From positions 9,936,984 to 10,000,983 of the forward strand of contig CM077034.1 in NCBI GenBank assembly GCA_039090855.1: a DNA stretch of 64,000 nucleotides. The letters run 5' to 3'. This stretch comes from Macrothele yani. Lineage: Eukaryota > Arthropoda > Arachnida > Araneae > Macrothelidae. The translations under genes and the position numbers were made by a program. The notes under the pieces are model-generated. The model searched no databases. It had not been told where the DNA came from and saw nothing but the letters and a program-made list of their open reading frames with translations. Of the stretch, positions 37,190 through 46,255 are shown piece by piece. The stretch's first letter is position 1. The number at the start of each line of letters is the position of its first letter.

Positions 37190-38960
37190 TCTGGAAGATA
37201 CGCCACCCTCCCGTAGGCCTTTGGCATCGACTATGGAGGTTAATGTCAATACCATCCAGGAGCTTTGTGAATGGTGAAGAGTGTCTGGAAGATGGGCCAC
37301 ATCCAGTAAACCTTTGGCATCGACTATGGAGGTTAATATCAATACCATTGAGGAGCTTTGTGAATGGTGAAGAGCATCTGAAAGATGGGCCACGATCCGG
37401 TAAACCTTTGGCATCGACTACAGAGGTTAATGTCAATATCATCAAAGCGCTTTGTGAATGGTGAAGAGTGTCTGGAAGATGGGTGGGCCACAACCCCGTA
37501 GGCCTTCGGCATCAACTACAGAGGTTAATGTCAATATCATCGAAGCGCTTTGTGAATGGTGAAGAGTATCTGGAAGATGGGCCACGATCCGGTAGGCCGT
37601 CGGCATCGACTACAGAGGTTAATGTCAATACCATCGAGGAGCTTTGTGAATGATGAAGAGTGTCTGGAAGATGGGCCACGATCCAGTAGACCTTCGGCAT
37701 CGACTACAGAGGTTAATGTCAATACCAACGAGGAGCTTTGTGAATGGTGAAGAGTATCTGGAAGATGGGCCACGATCCGGTAGGCCTTCGGCATCAACTA
37801 CAGAGGTTAATGTCAATATCATCGAAGCGCTTTGTGAATGGTGAAGAGTATCTGGTAGATGGGCCACGATCCGGTAGGCCGTCGGCATCGACTACAGAGG
37901 TTAATGTCAATACCATCGAGGAGCTTTGTGAATGATGAAGAGTGTCTGGAAGATGGGCCGCGATCCGGTAGACCTTCGGCATCGACTACAGAGGTTAATG
38001 TCAATACCAACGAGGAGCTTTGTGAATGGTGAAGAGTGTCTGGAAGATGGGTGGGCCACAACCCGGTAGGCCTTCGGCATCAACTACAGAGGTTAATGTC
38101 AATATCATCGAAGCGCTTTGTGAATGGTGAAGAGTATCTGGTAGATGGGCCACGATCCGGTAGGCCGTTGGCATCGACTACAGAGGTTAATGTCAATACC
38201 ATCGAAGCGCTTTGTGAATGGTGAAGAGTGTCTGGAAGATGGGCCACGATCCGGTAGACCTTCGGCATCGACTACAGAGGTTAATGTCAATACCAACGAG
38301 GAGCTTTGTGAATGGTGAAGAGTGTCTGGAAGATGGGTGGGCCACAACCCGGTAGGCCTTCGGCATCAACTACAGAGGTTAATGTCAATATCATCGAAGC
38401 GCTTTGTGAATGGTGAAGAGTATCTGGAAGATGGGCCACGATCCGGTAGGCTGTCGGCATCGACTACAGAGGTTAATTTCAATACCATCGAGGAGCTTTG
38501 TGAATGATGAAGAGTGTCTGGAAGATGGGCCACGATCCGGTAGACCTTCGGCATCGACTACAGAGGTTAATGTCAATACCAACAAGGAGCTTTGTGAATG
38601 GTGAAGAGTGTCTGGAAGATGGGTGGGCCACAACCCGGTAGGCCTTCGGCATCAACTACAGAGGTTAATGTCAATATCATCGAAGCGCTTTGTGAATGGT
38701 GAAGAGTATCTGGAAGATGGGCCACGATCCGGTAGGCCTTCGGCATTGACTACAGAGGTTAATGTCAATACCATCGAGGAGCTTTGTGAATGATGAAGAG
38801 TGTCTGGAAGATGGGCCACGATCCGGTAGACCTTCGGCATCGACTACAGAGGTTAATGTCAATACCAACGAGGAGCTTTGTGAATGGTGAAGAGTGTCTC
38901 AAAGATGGGCCATGATCCAGTAGGCTTTCAGCATCGACTACGGAGGTTAATGTCTTCTCC
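37190..38960 (+). repeat. 94-bp tandem array made from mariner DNA-binding-domain coding sequence, about 18 copies
   Basis: Each unit reads GAATGGTGAAGAGTGTCTGG, AAGATGGGCCACGATCCGG, TAGACCTTCGGCATCGACTA, CAGAGGTTAATGTCAATACC and a GAGGAGCTTTGTG-like end, about 94 bp; some units carry four extra bases (98 bp). Translated, one unit is the mariner segment EW, GEECLEDGPRSGRPSASTTE, VNVNTIEELC. From about 38,036 the copies form a trimer repeat of 286 bp (38,036, 38,322, 38,608). Since 94 is not a multiple of three, the frame changes each unit and no long protein results. Unit sequence outside the array is continuous with the mariner on both sides, so the array arose in place. Confidence 0.92.
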
Positions 38961-39320
38961 TGTGCGAAGACTGACGAATGACCATTGAGGAAGTTGCTGA
39001 TGTGATGCAAATGTCGGTTGGTTCCATTGACGACATTGTGAGAAACCACTTGGGAAACCGAAAAGTCACTGCAAAGTGGATTTCCCACTTGCTCACAGAT
39101 AAACACAAGACAAATCATGTTATCACTTGTTGCCAATGGAAGTGCAGGCTACAACATGAGCCACATTTTTTGGATCGAGTCATCAAGTGATGAAACATTT
39201 TTTCTCCGTTTTGATCCAGGAAAAAGACAACAGGGCACCCAATGGAAACACCCACAGAGTCCCCAATCCAAGAAGGTCATGCACCTGGTTTTCTGCGTTA
39301 AAAAAGGGAACTGTGTATAA

Positions 39321-39554
39321 CCATGTTGTTCCACATTTCCAATACCAAAAAATCACATTTGTCAATATCACCATTAATCTCACCAAAAAACTCCTGAAGT
39401 ATTGGGAAGTGCTCACAGTGGCAAATAAAAAGTTTTCCCTAATTTTTATCTTCACTAGAAAATTCAATTTTTATCCATTTACTGTCAGCATTTACTAGAC
39501 TGTATTGCTGAAAAAGCAAACTCTATGCACATTTATATTGGGAGTGTATTTACC
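39321..39554. other. Unassigned sequence between mariner and LINE fragments
   Basis: About 230 bp, AT-rich, where mariner similarity is no longer visible. Nothing recognised. Confidence 0.4.
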
Positions 39555-39830
39555 CATATAGCAGTGAAACCTGGGTACTACAGAAGAAACATAGAAGTCG
39601 TTTGTGTTCTGGAGAAATGCGTTACTTACGGGGGGTTTGTGGCAAGACACATTCTGATTGTGTGAGGAATGAAGATGTGTTGCAGTTGTGTGATGTGAAG
39701 CAAAATGTTGTTAGCAAGGTGGAGACCAATATGCTTCGGTGGTTTGGCCATGTTGAAAGAATGAGTGATGAAATGCTTACTAAGAAAATATTTTCAGCCC
39801 AAGTGGCAGGAATAGGACACTTTTTTGTTT
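39555..39830 (+). pseudogene. LINE reverse-transcriptase C-terminal scrap
   Basis: The reading YSSETWVLQKKHRSRL, then EMRYLRGVCGKTHSDCVRNE, then VETNMLRWFGHVERMSDEM and KKIF is the segment after the polymerase domain of many non-LTR retrotransposons (YGSETW...LRWFGHVxRM). Only about 90 codons remain, with no polymerase motif and no identifiable 3' end. It belongs to a different subfamily from the LINE at 25 kb. Confidence 0.75.
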
Positions 39831-40599
39831 GTGAAAGGAATGTCTGATCCAAATGCCCTTTGCACGAGAGTGGGGGAAACACATCCCGTGGCAGTAGCAT
39901 GGAATGTTAATAGATGCATACATGAGATTCTTCCGCGAATTCGCGGAATTCTGCTTTTTTCAGCATCATTTTGGTCATTCTAGAGGTCATTGCAAAAATG
40001 AAGAGAAATGTTTCAGGATTTTTTAGGGGGGGGGGGGTCGTTCTATAGAAAAATTAAAAAAAAAAGCGGAATTCCGCTTTTTTGTGTAGTAAAAGAACTA
40101 AGCGTTTTCTAGCTGAAAGCGTTGTTTTTGGAGCAGACGCAGGGGCAAGAAGAAATGTTGGAGGGTGGAGTCAGGAGCTCAATTCGTTTACTGCTGTCAA
40201 CAATGGATGGGTTGTCAGTCACTTGAGCATCGCAGCGCAAAGGGTGGAAGCTCCGCCTACTTTGTGCGTTAGGGAAACTACCGCAGCCCTTTCCGTGTCT
40301 TGCGGGAAATCGCCACTCTGCATTCTATCAGGGCCAAACTATCCGCTTGATTCTATCCGTGACGACATCGCCAGAAACTCTCTCCTGTAATTAGCAAATG
40401 TACCCGAATGCGTTCCCGCTTTTCTGAGATCGTTCGAGAATCGAAGCTCTCGTGAATCCTCTTCCTACAGAGGATGCCAAAAAATATGGAAACTCCATAA
40501 TTATTACGGATTTCCCCGGGATTACGGGTGACTAACAAAAAAATTATGGATATTCAGATTTTCGCTGTTATTAAGAAAGTTACTGATTTTGTAAATAAT
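39831..40599. other. Unassigned intron sequence with short palindromes
   Basis: It includes the palindromic words GCGAATTCGC (about 39,937) and GCGGAATTCCGC (about 40,069) and a run of G at 40,026-40,037. An open frame of about 100 codons at 40,082-40,390 has no recognised similarity, and I do not call it a gene. Confidence 0.4.
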
Positions 40600-41320
40600 C
40601 GACGTAAAAGCCTCTGAACAAAGTTCGTAACACAGCGCTTTGTCTTTTTTTTTTTTTTTTTTTCTCAGGTGGTGGAATTTGTTTTGCTTGTTTCAAAGTG
40701 TGAACAAAAAAAAAAAATGCCCGTCGTGCTTTTTTCGCCGTGGCCCGGGATTACGTCGACCTGAAGCATCTAAATAATGTTATCTTTTCTTAAATTCGTC
40801 CTACCCCCTCCCCCTCCCCGAAGAGAAGGAATTTGTTTTGCTTGTTTGAAAGCTACTAAGTGGAAAGGAAGCATGGCGCAGCGCCGGGATTATGTAGGCC
40901 TGGCGAGCTTCTTTTGCCGTGATCCGGAATTACGTTGCTTCGGACGTGCTTTCGCTGTTGCCCGGAATTGCGTCTGCCCGATGCCTCTGAACCATGTTCG
41001 TGACGAACCTTTTTGGTTTTTCTCTAAGGAGGAGGAATGTGTTCTGCTTGTTTGAAAACTTAGTGGAAAGAAAGCACGGCGCCCGGCTAGGATAACGTTG
41101 GCCCGAAGCCGCTGAACAAAGTTCGTGACGCAACTCTGTTTCGTTCCTTTCTTTTTTTTTTTCTAAGGAAGAATGTGTTTTGCATGTTTGAAAGCTAAGT
41201 GGGGGGGGGGCACGGCGTTGGTACGAAGCCTCTAAATTTTTTTTTCATTCTTTCTTTCTAAGAAGGAAGTTGTTTTGCTTGTTTGAAAGCTAAGTGGAAA
41301 GAATGTGTCATGGGAGGCTC
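40600..41320 (+). repeat. Degenerate tandem array, about five diverged copies
   Basis: The phrase TGTTTTGCTTGTTTGAAAGC with AAGTGGAAAG recurs at about 40,680, 40,830, 41,040, 41,180 and 41,270. It is followed by GGCGC/CCCGGGATTACGT-like words, CTGAACAAAGTTCGTGACG and a T-rich run before AAGGAGGAA. Spacing varies (about 100-210 bp) and units are strongly diverged. It is an old array with no coding content. Confidence 0.65.
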
Positions 41321-42068
41321 AAAAACAGGGTGAAAAACAAGAATTCGGCAGAGAAAATCTCCCCACTTGCTTGACGTTGATGGAGATTCATGTCACCATA
41401 TTCACAATGCAAGCAAAAAGTTCTGCAAGCCATTTTATAAGGTTACATTAAGAAATACTTTATTGACTTCTTCAATGACTAAAAACTAATATGTGGATAT
41501 ATGTTTCTAATTCTTGCAAGTTTCTAATTGCTTGACTAAATTCACAAACTTTCCTAGACAAATACTTTTCACCTCAGGATTTAGCTAGTAAAGATTCACA
41601 TGTAAGTTTTAAATCTGATTTTTTTAAATATTTCATTTTATTTTGTTCTTAAATCCCTACTTTTCTATTGTGAATATAATCATGTGCTTCACTTTAATAT
41701 TTACTTACATAATTTACAGAAAATAATTCCATATGGCTAGCGTACTCTTAAATATTGTATATATGCTGTATTTGAATTTGCCCACCGCACGTTCGCGTGT
41801 CCCAATTTTCCACCCAGTTAAAAAGTTCAGCTTTTTTTGTCATCGGCCGGTCTCGTGTATGTAGATGGGGAGATGGAATGGAGACATAAGCACACAAACC
41901 AGTAGCGTGACTTCCGAGCTTAAGAACATGAACAATGCAAAAGCCTGGCCCAGGATGATTCCAGCGATTCCATTAGCAGTGACCTTGACCTATTCCAAAC
42001 AATACTGGTGGGACGAAAGACGAATTCTGTTCACTCTTCTTGATTCATCTGGCAATAAATTTGTTTAA
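41321..42068. other. Unassigned intron sequence
   Basis: An AT-rich stretch with no recognised repeat family. A 67-codon frame at 41,865-42,068 has a Ser/Asp-rich reading in an alternative frame (QDDSSDSISSDLDLF near 41,950) that might be a remnant of an old coding element, but I could not identify it. Confidence 0.35.
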
Positions 42069-42252
42069 TATTTAGAAAGCTGCATTGAAGCCGCAAAACC
42101 TTCTTCTGATTTAAAGCGGAGAACATGAAAAAGATTGTGACAAGTAACGATGTTAATAAATATTTAGAAAGCTGCACTGAAGCCGCAAAACGTTCTCCTG
42201 ATTTAAAGCGGAGAACATGAAAAAGATTGTGACAAGTAACGATGTTAACAAT
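42069..42252 (+). repeat. 92-bp tandem duplication
   Basis: TATTTAGAAAGCTGCA at 42,069 recurs at 42,161, followed by the same sequence through GAACATGAAAAAGATTGTG and GTAACGATGTTAA. Only a few differences are seen (CATTGAAG against CACTGAAG; CCTTCTTCTG against CGTTCTCCTG). It has two copies and no coding role. Confidence 0.85.
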
Positions 42253-42900
42253 GGGTAATTAATTTAATACTTGGCTGAAGATAAAATCTTTTCACAAGCG
42301 CAAAAGAAGGGAGAGTTTCCTATTCATGTAAAAGTGGACGGAGCTCAACGCGAAGGCTGAGTGAAAGTAGGTCAGACCACTTAAAAGAAAAAAAGCGAGA
42401 AAGCAGAGCCCGCTGTTTCAAAGTGATTGGCGGGGGGGGGGGGGGATCAGCGAACACGTGCGAGTAAGCTAGTGGGCGGGACGTGTTAACTACCCCATTT
42501 AGCAGATGCATACAGAAAAGCAAAACAAAAACATCTGTAGATGGGAAAAAAGCATAACAAAGATAGAAGGAACATATTATTAAAGAAAACATTAATCGAA
42601 AGCATTACAAGTGATAATTTATAAGTTAATTACTTCTAAGATGGAGGATTCTATTGCGGTGAACAGAGAACCATCCTGTAGCAGACATCCACATTGAATG
42701 GAATTTAGACAATTGTGCGCTTTTACGAGCAATGCGATATTCTAAGGAGAGTCTTAAGATTAACTGTGATTTATATTGATTACATAAATGGTTTTGAGCA
42801 TTCAATAAGGGCAAACAAATTACACCATTAGCATTATTGAAAAAAATGCATAAATAAAAGCTTTTGCCAGTATGAAAAAATAAGCGCATAAAGCAGATCG
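42253..42900. other. Unassigned intron sequence
   Basis: It contains a G-run (42,434-42,446) and AT-rich sequence up to the SINE target site. No gene, exon or repeat family was recognised on either strand. Confidence 0.45.
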
Positions 42901-42912
42901 ACACTGAGTTTC

Positions 42913-43949
42913 TTTTTTTTTTTTTTTTTTTTTTGATTGGAGGTTTAACGACCACCGTGAGCAACTCAATGGGCTATAAGCAGTCGCCCGTCCCTAATTT
43001 AGGGTCACTGGTTCCAGGGAAGGGAGAGAGCCAGTGCCGTAAGACAAACACAACATCCATTCATTGATTGATTGGAGGTTTAACGACCACCGTGAGCAAC
43101 TCAATGGGCTATAAGCAGTCGCCCGTCCCTAATTTAGGGTCACTGGTTCCAGGGAAGGGAGAGAGCCAGTGCCGTAAGACAAACACAACATCCATTCATT
43201 GATTGATTGGAGGTTTAACGACCACCGTGAGCAACTCAATGGGCTATAAGCAGTCGCCCGTCCCTAATTTAGGGTCACTGGTTCCAGGGAAGGGAGAGAG
43301 CCAGTGCCGTAAGACAAACACAACATCCATTCATTGATTGATTGGAGGTTTAACGACCACCGTGAGCAACTCAATGGGCTATAAGCAGTCGCCCGTCCCT
43401 AATTTAGGGTCACTGGTTCCAGGGAAGGGAGAGAGCCAGTGCCGTAAGACAAACACAACATCCATTCATTGATTGATTGGAGGTTTAACGACCACCGTGA
43501 GCAACTCAATGGGCTATAAGCAGTCGCCCGTCCCTAATTTAAGGTCACTGGTTCCAGGGAAGGGAGAGAGCCAGTGCCGTAAGACAAACACAATATCCAT
43601 TGATTGATTGGAGGTTTAACGACCACCGTGAGCAACTCAATGGGCTATAAGCAGTCGCCCGTCCCTAATTTAGGGTCACTGGTTCCAGGGAATGGAGAGA
43701 GCCAGTGCCGTAAGACAAACACAACATCCATTCATTGATTGATTGGAGGTTTAACAACCACCGTGAGCAACTCAATGGGTTATAAGCAGTCGCCCGTCCC
43801 TAATTTAGGGTCACTGGTTCCAGGGAAGGGAGAGAGCCAGTGCCGTAAGACAAACACAACATCCATGCCTGACCGGGATTCGAACCCGGACCCCTTACGG
43901 ACGAATGATCAGAGGCCAGCGCCTTAGACCACTGCGCCACCGGGGCGGC
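42913..43949 (-). mobile_element. tRNA-derived SINE, same family, with seven tail monomers
   Basis: The exact 12-bp duplication ACACTGAGTTTC lies at 42,901-42,912 and 43,950-43,961. On the minus strand the order is: tRNA-like head (43,949 to about 43,867; A box TGGCGCAGTGG, B box GGTTCGAATCC), then seven body monomers, then poly(A) (read as a T-run at 42,913-42,934). Monomer starts (GATTGGAGGTTTAACG on the plus strand) are at 42,935, 43,070, 43,205, 43,340, 43,475, 43,606 and 43,741, so the period is 135 bp, once 131. Monomers are nearly identical. One long target duplication spans the whole unit, so either the expanded form was itself inserted or the tail expanded afterwards. Confidence 0.94.
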
Positions 43950-43961
43950 ACACTGAGTTTC

Positions 43962-44154
43962 AGAATTAGCCTTTGAAGTATACATATAATCACGTTGGGC
44001 GTGAGTTAATTCATGAAAATAAGGAAGATAATTTAGTTTTCTGAGCAGCACCACGGTTTCATAGCTGCGGCCCTTACGGCAACTTTTGCTTCCAGGATTG
44101 CAAAATTTCTCACCTGCGGCTCTTAGTCCGAAAATTACGGTACTTTGTTTTCTT
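43962..44154. other. Short unassigned spacer
   Basis: Intron sequence between the SINE and the Penelope remnant. Nothing recognised. Confidence 0.4.
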
Positions 44155-44445
44155 GTTCAATAACGTATTTCCACGGGTATGGCATTTCTTTGGGTGTGGA
44201 AGAAATACAATTCTTCCCATGGGTTTTCTCAATTGCGACGACCTCGGACTACAGGATTTGATTATGTTTTTGGCGTGCTGTCAAAATTTTGCAATTTTCC
44301 CAATCTGGTATAAGTTCCTTATCAATGCAGTGATAAGTGAAGTTTTAACTTCTTTTCGTGTCCAGTTGTTCATACGCTCGTTCAGTCGTGCAGCAAATCT
44401 TCTTTTGGTGCTGCCCTATATAATATTTGTCGCATTTACCGAATT
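44155..44445 (-). pseudogene. Penelope-like GIY-YIG fragment, decayed
   Basis: On the minus strand it reads GSTKRRFAARLNERMNNWTR, then KEVKTSLI, a one-base frameshift, then LIPDWENCKILTARQKHNQI, a nonsense codon in place of tryptophan, and STPKEMPYPWKYVIEQE. The same motifs are present in the 62-kb copy (YIGSTKRRF, LIPDWENSKILT, TPKDIPYPWKYL), so both come from one family. The tyrosine just before GST is also lost to a stop. It is clearly dead. Confidence 0.8.
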
Positions 44446-44519
44446 ATTTGATATCAAGGGATGTTTTACATAGAGCATGTCTGTTTATACCGAGGGGAGG
44501 AGGGTGTTATGCAAGGATG

Positions 44520-45880
44520 TAGGTAAAAATACCCCCGGGGAAAAATACCCCCGGAGAAAATACCCCCGAAAACTGCAAAAACGGAAAAAATGCCCCCGGA
44601 AGAAATACCCCCAGAACAAACGGTTCACTGTAAACTGCCACACAGGAACACAGATGTGTGGCAATGTTCCGATGTGGCAATTTACCGGCAACCCTGCCCC
44701 ACATCTTCAGCAACTTGGCTACAAAAGTTCAAGGGGGCGGGGGGTTATAAAGATAGCTGTTTCTGGGCCTATATTGAGAACTGAATTGGGAACTCCGAAC
44801 GAATTTCGAGAAAACGTTCCATGTAAGCCAAGCGAGAATTGTACTTTAATTTGAAGAAATAAATTGCCGAGGATCCGAGGTGCACTTGGTTGGGGGGGGT
44901 TCTACCCTGAACTTCCGTAATATTATATTCTGGGCCGCTGGAGGCTGCCAGTGTATCCAGAAAGTTCACCTTGAAGTCTCCGCGAGGTCCATGAGCTTAG
45001 GGGGGTCCCCCAAAATGTTAAAATGGACGTAGAGCTGTAAACATTAGGTATCATGCTTTATATAATGATTCTGTACACGACCACGAATTTTCAGGAGGGT
45101 GGGGTATCCCCCCTCCCATAGTTTCTAAGAGCTATTCAGGGGTAACATCGAGGATACACTGACCGACTCTCGAGGTCCAGAATATAAAATTACGGAAGTT
45201 GGGGGTAGAGCCCTCCACACCAAGCACCTCGTATCCCTCTCACAGGCTTCACCAAATTTCTGCGGGAGGGGGGAAGGGCATACATAGTTTGCCATTAAAC
45301 ACAACATGAAGCATAGAAATTGCGAGCAAATCCCTTACCTTGAACACCTGTCTGCGCTCTTAGAAACTTGGGGGAGGGTGAATTCACCCCACCCTCCTGA
45401 AAATTTGTGGTCGTGTACAGAATCATTATGTAAAGCATGGTTCTAAAGTTTACAGCTCTACGTCCATTTTAACATTTTGGGGGAATCCCCCTCCCCCAAA
45501 GCTTACGGACCTCGCAGGCGCTTCAAGGGGAACAGCCTGGATACACTGACAGGCTTCAGCGGCCCAGAATCTAATATAACGGAAGTTTGGGGTTGACCCC
45601 CCCCCCCAAGTGTATCTCGGATCCTCGGCAATTTATTTCTTCAAATTAAAGTACAATTCTCGCTTGGCTTACATGGAACGTTTCCGCGAAATTCGTTTGG
45701 AGTTCCCAGTTCAGTTCTCAATATAGGCCCAGAAACGGCAATCTTTATATACCCCCCCCCCTCTTTGAACTTTTATGGCCAAGTTGCTGAAAGATATGTG
45801 GCAGGGTTGCCGGTAAATTACCACACATCAGTGTTCCTGTTACAGTGAACCGCTTGTTCTGGGGGTATTTTTACCGTTTA
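44520..45880. repeat. Large foldback (inverted repeat) with arms of about 525-610 bp
   Basis: The arm 44,520-45,133 is mirrored by 45,356-45,880. Paired words include GAACAAACGGTTCACTGTAA against TTACAGTGAACCGCTTGTTC, ATTGCCGAGGATCCGAGG against CTCGGATCCTCGGCAAT, TAAAATGGACGTAGAGCTG against CAGCTCTACGTCCATTTTA, and TGATTCTGTACACGACCAC against GTGGTCGTGTACAGAATCA. Between the arms, a partial third copy (45,150-45,240) repeats the right-arm orientation. The left tip has several AAAATACCCCCGG-like repeats. No coding sequence or target duplication was identified. The right arm ends about 170 bp from the RABGGTB donor site. Confidence 0.9.
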
Positions 45881-46051
45881 CCGTTATGCAAGGGCGGCAG
45901 TAAATAGAGGGTTGACTGTACTTTGTAGACCTTGCTTTCAGAACCTCTGCAAACATGACACATTTTACCCTATGTAAGAATTTAGGCCAGATATTATTTT
46001 CATTTTGAACTGAGTGCATTTCTTCTTTTGTATAATGAGAGGAATTCTTAC

Positions 46052-46163
46052 CATTCAGCCCTCCTGAAGGCAACTGCCTTTCACACAACCACCAACCTAA
46101 GAGGTCAGCATTCACCTTGTGCAGTTCACCAGCTATGGACAATGTTCCAAGACAACAATATAT
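46052..46163 (-). CDS. RABGGTB: RABGGTB exon: Rab geranylgeranyltransferase beta subunit
   Basis: This 112-bp exon lies between a TTCTTCTGTATTTCAG acceptor (ending at 46,164) and a GTAAGA donor (starting 46,051). It encodes [37 protein letters not shown] plus the first base of a glycine codon, 37 residues in all. It matches the beta subunit of Rab geranylgeranyltransferase, in which this region is part of the alpha-alpha barrel just before the zinc site; the [12 protein letters not shown] stretch is near-invariant in animals. The next exon in reading order is at 27,537-27,449, in exact phase. The preceding exon, which in the family should end in a G-x-E-S-H-A-G-Q-like motif, was not found up to 64,000. 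The Tc1 element at 46,256 lies in the upstream intron, only about 90 bp from the acceptor. Confidence 0.95.
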
Positions 46164-46255
46164 CTGAAATACAGAAGAACATCACTGCTGTAACTACGAC
46201 ATTGACTGGCAAACATTAAATGCATTCAGACATATACGGTCGTATCAGAATAATA

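Larger units (their letters stand above)
36391..39320 (+). pseudogene. Mariner transposase remnant interrupted by an insertion and an internal 94-bp array
   Basis: Pieces in order: MDLKLEHRAAIK (36,391-36,425); then, after an inserted element, KFVFE and MLCHVQEFLSGEKCLEDTPP (about 37,083-37,200); then RRPLAST, the linker of the mariner DNA-binding domain, which is expanded into an array (37,190-38,960). It continues in MTIEEVADVMQMSVGSIDDI and RKVTAKWISHLLTDKHKTN (38,978-39,113, second helix-turn-helix), then HFLDRVIK and, after a frameshift at 39,190, DETFFLRFDPGKRQQGTQW (start of the DD34D catalytic domain). The rest of the catalytic domain is not recognisable. The family identification rests on EW, E-D-x-x-RSGRP-like and DRVI-x-DET motifs. 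The element has been dead for a long time. Confidence 0.85.
27538..46051 (-). other. RABGGTB: RABGGTB intron, 18,514 bp
   Basis: The donor is GTAAGA after AATG (46,051) and the acceptor is CATAG (27,538). The exon ends join to a glycine codon (G/GT), so the intron is phase 1. It contains the 64-bp minisatellite, a KRBA2-like pseudogene, two SINEs, a mariner remnant with its own array, LINE and Penelope scraps and a 1.36-kb foldback. No RABGGTB coding sequence was found inside it, and none is missing between the two exons compared with the mammalian protein. Confidence 0.85.

Noticed and set aside
40082..40390. 102-codon open frame
   Set aside because: No recognised domain, no splice or neighbour support; it lies inside the RABGGTB intron and is likely chance.
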